From positions 1 through 11,427 of the forward strand of contig USCJ01000034.1 of NCBI GenBank assembly GCA_900553215.1: 11,427 bases of DNA, written 5' to 3'. A program made the translations under genes and the position numbers. The stretch comes from an uncultured Collinsella sp. Lineage in GTDB: Bacteria > Actinomycetota > Coriobacteriia > Coriobacteriales > Coriobacteriaceae. How positions within the stretch are numbered: position 1 is the first letter of the stretch; each line of letters opens with the position of its first letter. The notes under the pieces are model-generated. The model worked only from the letters and a program-made list of their open reading frames with translations, was not told the origin of the DNA and did no database searches. Below are positions 6,927 to 11,427 of the stretch, one piece after another.

Positions 6927-7640
6927 CTAGTACGTATAGGTATATCCACCCGCATCGCCGCGGTTAAACGACTTGACGTACTCGATCGCCTGGCCGCTCG
7001 CATCGAAGCTCACGCACTCCAGCGTCAAGGCAAGATCGCCCTGCTCCAGTCCAAGCAGGCCGGCATCTCGCGCGCCCAGCGCTTCGATATCGAGCTTTTC
7101 CTGTGCCATGACCGGCTTTCGGCCCAACATCTCATAGGTCTCGTACAAACTGAAGACCGACACGTCAATATCTTCGATTGTGGGGAACAGCAGGCACGGG
7201 ATGAACGCCGTCTCAATCGATACGGGATCGCCGTTGACGCAGTTCAAACGCCGAATCGAATACAGCAAATCGTCCTCGGCAATGCCAAACAGGTTGGCAT
7301 AATATGGGCCCGCATAACGCTTGGAACGCGCGAGGATACGGACGGACGGCTCGCCGCCCGAAGCACGAACCGATTCGCGAAAGCCTCCTGTTCGCTCGTA
7401 CGCAACGGGCACTTTCTGTGCCACAAACGCGCCCTTTCCGCGGACGCGTCGAATCTGCCCACGCCGAACCAGCTCATCGACAGCACTTCGGATGGTCAAG
7501 CGTGTCGTACCAAATTCCTCGGCGAGGTCTTTTTCGGACGGAATCATGGAACCCGTGGGATATATACCGCGCTCGATACGCTCCTCGATGCGGCGTCGAA
7601 TGCGCATATAAACCGGGGTGGCATCTATTGTTTCAGCCAT
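6927..7640 (-). CDS. GntR-family (HutC/UTRA) transcriptional regulator
   Basis: A 237-residue regulator. Residues 9-74 form the winged helix-turn-helix of GntR proteins: PVYMRIRRRIEERI, then IPSEKDLAEEFGTTRLTIR (33-51) with the recognition helix, and the wing RRVRGKGAFV (64-73). Residues 85-235 are a UTRA ligand-binding domain, with the family's SIETAFIP (141-148) and a final strand pair ending in AIEYVKSFNRGD. UTRA regulators sense sugar phosphates or related metabolites, and FrlR, which governs fructoselysine genes, belongs here. The gene is 194 bp upstream of the double-SIS gene and is the closest regulator to the cluster. Its ATG lies inside the end of the other GntR gene (16-bp overlap), with AGGTGA just before it, so expression is probably coupled. 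Target and effector are inferred from position only. Confidence 0.9.
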   Translation of the reverse strand: MAETIDATPVYMRIRRRIEERIERGIYPTGSMIPSEKDLAEEFGTTRLTIRSAVDELVRRGQIRRVRGKGAFVAQKVPVAYERTGGFRESVRASGGEPSVRILARSKRYAGPYYANLFGIAEDDLLYSIRRLNCVNGDPVSIETAFIPCLLFPTIEDIDVSVFSLYETYEMLGRKPVMAQEKLDIEALGARDAGLLGLEQGDLALTLECVSFDASGQAIEYVKSFNRGDAGGYTYTY

Positions 7641-8392
7641 TGTTCACCTGCCACGCTCCTCATGCCGTTCTTTTCGCCGTTATCGGCAAAGCGGAACTTT
7701 GTGGGCAAAATCACCGATTTGCAATGCTCCACAAAACGCATGTCCTTATCAAATTCGATCGTGCTCTCATAGAACACCGGCGTTTCCTCTTCTTGTTGGA
7801 GCAGCTCGGCCTCTTCGGCGTTCAAACGCGAGATGGAGATATGCTCACGTCCATGCTCAACACGCCCGCCACCTTCTTTGAGCAAGACATCGTAAAGGCT
7901 CTCGCACTCAAAATCGTGCTCGGGAAGCGATGGGCACAGGGACAGGTTAACGTGAGCCGTCTCGATTGACGCCGGCTCGCCCTCAATAAGTCGAACGCGC
8001 TGCATGCGGAGCAAAGGAGCGCCTATAGCCACCCCAAGCTTGTCGGCAAGCGTCTTATCCGCCTCGATGGTCTCGGTGGAAACCAGACGAGAAGAGGGAT
8101 GCAGGCCGGCAGTCCGCACGGCATCGGAAAAGTTATACGTTTCCTGGAAGATGTTCAGCGGCTTAGGAGGACACACATACGTACCCGATCCGCGACGGCT
8201 CTCGAGCGTTCCGCACGAGATGAGCCGCGTGATACCGGCGCGCAACGCCGTACGCGAAACGCCGATCTCTTCGCACAGCACGCGCTCGGCCGGCAGGCGA
8301 TCGCCGCCGGCAAGCTGATGGTGCTGGATATACCATAGAATTCCCTCAACAGCACGATCTTTGGGGGGAATTGCATAAGATTCGCCTGCCAT
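7625..8392 (-). CDS. Second GntR-family (HutC/UTRA) transcriptional regulator
   Basis: A 255-residue regulator of the same family as its downstream neighbour but clearly divergent from it. The winged helix-turn-helix spans about 12-75: LPAERVLCEEIGVSRTALR (33-51) and the wing LESRRGSGTYV (63-73). The UTRA domain follows at about 80-232, with the equivalent SIETAHV segment at 142-148 and the closing FVEHCKSVILP at 220-230. Residues 236-255 are an extra hydrophilic tail; its last codons overlap the start of the next regulator. ATG at 8392 is preceded by GAGGAG at eight bases. It starts 38 bp after the small unknown gene and so likely shares its promoter. Two UTRA regulators in tandem suggests two effectors, perhaps one per deglycase, but that is inference. 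Confidence 0.9.
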   Translation of the reverse strand: MAGESYAIPPKDRAVEGILWYIQHHQLAGGDRLPAERVLCEEIGVSRTALRAGITRLISCGTLESRRGSGTYVCPPKPLNIFQETYNFSDAVRTAGLHPSSRLVSTETIEADKTLADKLGVAIGAPLLRMQRVRLIEGEPASIETAHVNLSLCPSLPEHDFECESLYDVLLKEGGGRVEHGREHISISRLNAEEAELLQQEEETPVFYESTIEFDKDMRFVEHCKSVILPTKFRFADNGEKNGMRSVAGEQWLKQ

Positions 8393-8430
8393 TGCACAGA
8401 CTCCTCATTCAGAAACGTATGCCGCCAAAA

Positions 8431-8919
8431 TTAGACCAGCCCTCCCATGGCATCAAATTCGGCCTTGATCTTCTCGGCGACATTCCGATACGACTTATAT
8501 AGGCTTGAATCGCGTTTGACTTCGTCGGTCATAACGGGAATCTCTAATTTGGAAACCTCGTCTTTTCCCGTCTGAACCGCCACAACAACGCCCATACCAA
8601 GACACATATTACGCTTGGCAGCGTTCATTTTTGCCGCCTTAGCGGGATTTGCCAGAATACGCTGGGCAAATTCCTGTTTAGAGACCGCTTCATCGGCCTC
8701 CGGATCGCCCGCCTCGGCTACTTCGCACTGCAACACGTCCGCATAGTCAAAAATCTTCGGCTGCGCCCCACGCTGATGCACGGCCCACTTGCGGCGCGTG
8801 GCATCCTGATAGATAGCCGGCAAAAATGTAAACCGCGGCGGGTCCAAAATCGTATCCGTGATGGTAAACACATCGGGATCAAAGGCATCCTGCGGGTTTT
8901 TCTTCTTGAACAGCCCCAT
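8431..8919 (-). CDS. Small protein of unknown function
   Basis: A 162-residue soluble protein that I do not recognise. It opens with a lysine-rich MGLFKKKNPQ, typical of a family of small cytoplasmic bacterial proteins, and shows no signal peptide or membrane segment. Visible parts are a Phe/Pro-rich stretch (residues 18-38), ATRRKWAVHQRGAQPKIFDY at about 40-59 leading into a VLQCEVAE strand, a Lys/Ala-rich helix near 90-106, a hydrophobic strand MCLGMGVVVAVQT, and a charged C-terminal helix (YKSYRNVAEKIKAEFDAM). The FDYADVLQCEV pattern faintly recalls the C-terminal part of DUF4428-type proteins, which I cannot verify. ATG at 8919 is chosen because GGGAGG stands five bases before it; an ATG further up lacks this. 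It is first in a probable operon with the two GntR genes. Codon use is mixed and less GC-biased than the his genes. Confidence 0.8.
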   Translation of the reverse strand: MGLFKKKNPQDAFDPDVFTITDTILDPPRFTFLPAIYQDATRRKWAVHQRGAQPKIFDYADVLQCEVAEAGDPEADEAVSKQEFAQRILANPAKAAKMNAAKRNMCLGMGVVVAVQTGKDEVSKLEIPVMTDEVKRDSSLYKSYRNVAEKIKAEFDAMGGLV

Positions 8920-8956
8920 ATCAGCCTCCCGTACTAGCATTAAACAACTCAAGCTG

Positions 8957-8965
8957 AATATAGCA
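8957..8965 (-). promoter_or_regulatory. Extended -10 promoter for the unknown gene and GntR pair
   Basis: TGC-TATATT on the minus strand is a good extended -10 (TGn plus 5 of 6 matches to TATAAT). Initiation would be near 8950, about 30 bases before the ATG. No clear -35 is seen, which extended -10 promoters tolerate. A small ACCG-TAT-CGGT inverted repeat at 8987-8997 lies at about -37 to -47 and could be an operator. Confidence 0.5.
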
Positions 8966-8986
8966 CCAATTTCAAGCCGCCGCTTT

Positions 8987-8997
8987 ACCGTATCGGT
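8987..8997. promoter_or_regulatory. Short ACCG-N3-CGGT inverted repeat, possible operator
   Basis: ACCG and CGGT flank a TAT centre just upstream of the extended -10 box, where an autoregulating GntR protein could bind. It does not resemble the GGTATCAAA sites of the SIS cluster, so if it is real it would serve a different regulator. The arms are only 4 bp and chance is quite possible. Confidence 0.2.
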
Positions 8998-9040
8998 GCG
9001 CGGCGTCTATGGCTCGCCCAGCGGAAAAGTTCACGGACGA

Positions 9041-9114
9041 GGGCCGGGGTGCCTGCTTTGTTTTGAGAAGTGGGCTCCGCGAACTTCTCAAAACAAAGTA
9101 TGCCTCCCCGGCCC
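9041..9114. repeat. Long two-tier palindromic element in the gap downstream of lacI
   Basis: Two nested inverted repeats share one centre. The inner arms, 9056-9071 and 9083-9098, are perfect over 16 bp (CTTTGTTTTGAGAAGT and its complement) around an 11-base GC-rich loop. The outer arms, 9041-9049 and 9106-9114, are GGGCCGGGG and CCCCGGCCC. The 6- and 7-base segments between tiers do not pair with each other. No T-run follows the structure on either strand, so it is not an ordinary intrinsic terminator. Its AT-rich core and size suggest a dispersed palindromic (REP- or MITE-like) element, or a strong RNA stem separating the LacI transcript from the next unit. No transposase or target duplication is visible. 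Confidence 0.7.
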
Positions 9115-9168
9115 CGCCGGCAAATAGCGGACACTCCGCATGCAATCTATGCAAACAAACAAGTGCGC

Positions 9169-10197
9169 TTAGCTATATTCGGTAAGGTCAAGCACACTGC
9201 CCTTCACGATAAGCGCCGGCTCCAGAACGACCTCTTCGGCACGTCTACCGCCCCTACCGGCAAGACGCTTGGACATGCAGCCAAAAGCATGCTCCGCAAG
9301 GACACCGGGATCCTGCTCAATCGCGGTCAGCGCCGGCTCAAAGAGAACGTCGGCCGCCGAGTTGTCATAGCTTACGACCGAGATATCGCCCGGGATGCTC
9401 TTCCCCATCTCGTGCAAGCGCTTGAGCAGACCGAGGGCGATGTTGTCCGAGCTTGCGAACACGGCGGTGGCATCGGTTGCAAGCACCGCCTCCGAGGCCT
9501 CGTATGCGCTCGGAATGTAGTACTCGCTCTCAAACTCCAGGCGCGCGTCGATGGGCAGTCCCACCTCGCGCAGCGCGCGCTCGTAACCGGCGAGTCGTTT
9601 GCGGCCCGTATTGGAGCGACGCGCGTTAACCAGACAGGCGATGCGGCGATGACCCTGTTCAATCAGATACCGCGTAGCCATGTAGCCGCCCATCTCGTGG
9701 TCGAACATCACCTTGTCGCACTCGAGGCCCTCAATGGCGCGGTCGACCATCACGGCAGGAATGGGCAGATGGCTCACCTCCTCGCGCAGGGCGCGATCGT
9801 CGGAGAACTCGTCACCCACTACCAGAAAGACGCCGTCGACGCCGCGCGTCACCAGCTGGCGCAGCAGTTCCAGATCGTCATCGGCGCTTCCGCCCGAGCT
9901 GGTAATAAAGAGCGCGTAACCGTCCTCGCGACAGCGCTTTTCCAAGCTGCCGGCGAGCGAGGCAAAAAAGCGGCTCTCGATATTGGGAACGATAAGGCCC
10001 AGCGTGCGCGACTCGCGCATGACCAGGCTGCGCGCGATCTGGTTAGGAACATAGTGGTTGCGCGCCGCAACCTCCTTGATGAGCTTGCGGTTTTCTTCCG
10101 AGATGCGACACGGCCGATTATTGAGAACAAGCGAGACCGACGAAGGGGAAAGCCCCACCTCCTGGGCGATCTGCTTGAGGGTGACTTTGTTGGCCAT
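9169..10197 (-). CDS. LacI-family transcriptional regulator
   Basis: A 342-residue repressor of standard family length. Residues 5-26 are the helix-turn-helix (VTLKQIAQEVGLSPSSVSLVLN), followed by the hinge helix PNQIARSLV at 51-59 that inserts in the minor groove. From residue 66 comes the periplasmic-binding-protein-like effector domain: GLIVPNIESRFFASLAGSLE, DGVFLVVGD at 121-129, DNIALGLLKRLHEMGKSIPGDISVVSYDN around 251-279. This is typical of RbsR/PurR/CcpA-like members, which sense sugars, nucleobases or phosphoprotein partners; the effector here is unknown. ATG at 10197-10195 has AAGGAG before it; although the frame stays open far upstream, that part is antisense to murB and is not coding. 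It is divergent from murB, and the CAATCGATTG palindrome between them is its most likely binding site. Confidence 0.93.
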   Translation of the reverse strand: MANKVTLKQIAQEVGLSPSSVSLVLNNRPCRISEENRKLIKEVAARNHYVPNQIARSLVMRESRTLGLIVPNIESRFFASLAGSLEKRCREDGYALFITSSGGSADDDLELLRQLVTRGVDGVFLVVGDEFSDDRALREEVSHLPIPAVMVDRAIEGLECDKVMFDHEMGGYMATRYLIEQGHRRIACLVNARRSNTGRKRLAGYERALREVGLPIDARLEFESEYYIPSAYEASEAVLATDATAVFASSDNIALGLLKRLHEMGKSIPGDISVVSYDNSAADVLFEPALTAIEQDPGVLAEHAFGCMSKRLAGRGGRRAEEVVLEPALIVKGSVLDLTEYS

Positions 10198-10232
10198 CTC
10201 GCTCCTTCCGGGTTTACGCGCAATCTCTTGAA

Positions 10233-10238
10233 AGTATA
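10233..10238 (-). promoter_or_regulatory. Likely -10 box of the LacI-family gene
   Basis: TATACT on the minus strand (5 of 6 to consensus) lies 36 bp upstream of the repressor start codon. No good -35 is present at 16-18 bp, so the promoter is probably weak or activator-dependent. Initiation would be close to 10226. Confidence 0.4.
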
Positions 10239-10331
10239 GCGACTGCCCCTCTACCTCGGTGATAAACACTTTACCAATCCGGTGGACGGCTGTTTTATCG
10301 CCGCCAGCGCACCAAATCCGTCCAGGTGGGG

Positions 10332-10337
10332 TATATT
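10332..10337 (+). promoter_or_regulatory. Likely -10 box of murB
   Basis: TATATT lies 44 bp upstream of the murB start, giving an expected transcription start near 10344, inside the CAATCGATTG palindrome. No convincing -35 is seen at the usual distance. Confidence 0.4.
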
Positions 10338-10350
10338 GCAATCGATTGAT
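10337..10350. promoter_or_regulatory. Candidate LacI-family operator in the murB promoter
   Basis: TGCAATCGATTGAT is a near-perfect palindrome (12 of 14 positions) with a perfect CAATCGATTG core and the central CG that LacI-family proteins need for hinge-helix insertion. It starts at the last base of the murB TATATT box and covers the predicted start site, where a bound repressor would block murB. The divergent LacI-family gene is the natural candidate protein. Confidence 0.6.
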
Positions 10351-10380
10351 GACAACAACCACCAAAAGGCGGATATTCGT

Positions 10381-11343
10381 ATGCACGAGAACGACTTTTT
10401 TAACGAGGACCTGCTCTGCGCGCTCGCCGGCGTTGCCGGCGAGGACAACGTACTCATGAGCGAGCCCATGCGCGAGCACACCACGTTTAAGATCGGCGGC
10501 CCGGCCGATGTCTTTGTCACGCCCGATACCGAGCAGGGCCTCGTCGCCACGCTCGATACCTGTTATCGCTGCGATCTGCCACTCACCATCGTGGGCAACG
10601 GCTCCGACCTGCTCGTCGGTGACAAGGGCATCCGCGGCGTCGTCGTGGCACTGGGCGACGGCCTCTCTAACATCACCGTCGACGGCACGCACGTCACAGC
10701 GGCAGCCGGCGCCTTGCTTTCCGATGTCGCCGCGACTGCCGCCGAAGCCTGCCTCACCGGCATGGAGCCCATCTCGGGTATCCCCGGATCGGTCGGCGGC
10801 GCCTGCTACATGAACGCCGGCGCCTACGGTGCCTGCATGGCCGATGTGCTGGAATCCGTGCGTGTCTACAAGCCCGCCCGCATGCTCGACGACGGCACCC
10901 GCGGCAGCGGCAATATCATCGAGTTCGATGTCGACGAGCTCAACCTGGGTTATCGCAAGAGCCGCATCGCCGACGACGGCTTTATCGTGCTTTCGGCCAC
11001 TTTCAATCTCGCCCCGGGCAACGCCGCGATGATCAAGGCCGACATGGACGACTATCGCCAGCGCCGCGAGGACAAGCAGCCGCTCGATATGCCGAGCGCC
11101 GGCTCCACCTTCAAGCGCCCCGAGGGCCACTTTGCCGGCAAGCTCATCATGGACGCCGGCCTGCGCGGCCACGCCGTCGGCGGCGCCCAGGTGAGCGAAA
11201 AACACGGCGGCTTCATCGTCAACGCCGACCACGCCACCGCAGCCGACGTCGACAAACTCATCCGCCACATCCAAGCAACCGTCAAAGACCAATTCGACGT
11301 AGACCTAGAACCCGAAGTCCACCGAGTCGGCGAATTTTTATAA
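10381..11343 (+). CDS. murB: UDP-N-acetylenolpyruvoylglucosamine reductase
   Basis: Cytoplasmic FAD enzyme that uses NADPH to reduce UDP-GlcNAc-enolpyruvate to UDP-MurNAc, the second committed step of peptidoglycan precursor synthesis. The 320-residue product shows the FAD-binding segments HTTFKIGGPAD at 33-43, VGNGSDLLV at 71-79 and GIPGSVGGACYMNAGAYG at 133-150. The catalytic residues can be placed: Arg192 (in YRKSRI), the proton-donating Ser242 (in AGSTFKRPEG) and Glu312 (in EPEVHRVG). The layout is the shorter type II form seen in Gram-positive bacteria. ATG at 10381 is preceded by AAAGGCGG eight bases upstream; an in-frame ATG at 10282 lies before the promoter elements and is unlikely. 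It is the only plus-strand gene here, monocistronic between a LacI-type operator and a strong terminator, rather than in a mur/fts cluster. Confidence 0.97.
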   Translation: MHENDFFNEDLLCALAGVAGEDNVLMSEPMREHTTFKIGGPADVFVTPDTEQGLVATLDTCYRCDLPLTIVGNGSDLLVGDKGIRGVVVALGDGLSNITVDGTHVTAAAGALLSDVAATAAEACLTGMEPISGIPGSVGGACYMNAGAYGACMADVLESVRVYKPARMLDDGTRGSGNIIEFDVDELNLGYRKSRIADDGFIVLSATFNLAPGNAAMIKADMDDYRQRREDKQPLDMPSAGSTFKRPEGHFAGKLIMDAGLRGHAVGGAQVSEKHGGFIVNADHATAADVDKLIRHIQATVKDQFDVDLEPEVHRVGEFL

Positions 11344-11377
11344 AAAGAAGGCCCCGAAAGGGGCCTTCACTTTCTTT
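11341..11377. terminator. Bidirectional intrinsic terminator after murB
   Basis: GAAGGCCCC (11347-11355), loop GAAA, GGGGCCTTC (11360-11368): a perfect 9-bp GC-rich stem with a stable tetraloop. On the plus strand it is followed by ACTTTCTTT; on the minus strand it is followed by TTTTTA, the stronger U-tract. It overlaps the murB stop codon on its left side and should end transcription in both directions. Confidence 0.9.
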
Positions 11378-11427
11378 AATTCAGACAACCAGTCCGGTGA
11401 GTCGCGCTCAGGACCCGAGAGGACCGC
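11376..11427 (-). other. Right edge: possible end of a convergent gene, not established
   Basis: The strong minus-direction U-tract of the adjacent terminator suggests a transcript arriving from beyond the right edge. One minus-strand frame here ends with TAA at 11378-11376 after 16 codons (ending HRTGCLN), just before the terminator; a second frame runs through the terminator and stops in its A/T tail. Neither gives a recognisable protein ending, so no gene is called. Confidence 0.15.

Noticed and set aside
9041..9114. Reading the long palindrome as a rho-independent terminator
   Set aside because: No run of T follows on either strand; the stem's AT-rich core and GC-rich outer arms do not fit the usual form.
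9070..10239. 389-residue plus-strand open frame opposite the LacI-family gene
   Set aside because: Antisense to a clear regulator; it begins inside the palindromic element and has no recognisable domain.
10198..11292. 365-residue N-terminal extension of the LacI-family frame
   Set aside because: It is the reverse strand of murB. The true start at 10197 has a ribosome binding site and begins with the standard MANKVTLKQIA opening.

Overview
The window is GC-rich, bacterial and densely coded, with strong G/C bias at third codon positions and canonical AGGAGG-type ribosome binding sites. Gene content and protein style (a HisZ-HisG fusion, paired SIS-domain deglycases, an isolated murB) fit a gut member of the Coriobacteriia, and Collinsella is my best guess. 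That is an inference from style; no rRNA or other marker gene is present. All genes but one are on the minus strand, so they are transcribed from right to left.

Region 1 (1-3480, minus): start of a histidine biosynthesis operon, in the order hisZG fusion (ATP phosphoribosyltransferase, step 1), hisD (last two steps), hisC (transamination; cut by the left edge). hisD and hisC are separated by one base. The 5' leader of hisZG carries a perfect 11-bp hairpin and a 10-codon ORF whose stop overlaps the hisZG start.

Region 2 (3585-6887, minus): a three-gene sugar-amine catabolic cluster. It holds a GlmS-like double-SIS protein, a FrlB/GfrF-like SIS deglycase and a FrlC-like TIM-barrel epimerase. 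This set resembles use of Amadori/Heyns products (fructoselysine, glucoselysine, psicoselysine). A 23-bp imperfect palindrome just upstream of the first gene is a good operator candidate. No transporter or kinase is present in the window.

Region 3 (6927-8965, minus): a small protein of unknown function followed by two GntR-family regulators with UTRA effector domains. The regulators overlap by 16 bp and are the obvious candidates to control region 2. An extended -10 promoter precedes the small gene.

Region 4 (8966-10197): a long, near-symmetrical palindromic element in the gap (inner 16-bp perfect arms, outer 9-bp GC-rich arms), then a LacI-family regulator on the minus strand.

Region 5 (10198-11427): a divergent intergenic region with a LacI-type operator (CAATCGATTG core) overlapping a TATATT box, then murB on the plus strand and a bidirectional intrinsic terminator. 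No gene can be supported in the last 50 bases, though the terminator's U-tract in the minus direction hints at a convergent gene beyond the edge.

No gap exceeds 300 bases. The largest (8920-9168) holds the palindromic element and a promoter. No tRNA, rRNA, CRISPR array or transposase was seen.
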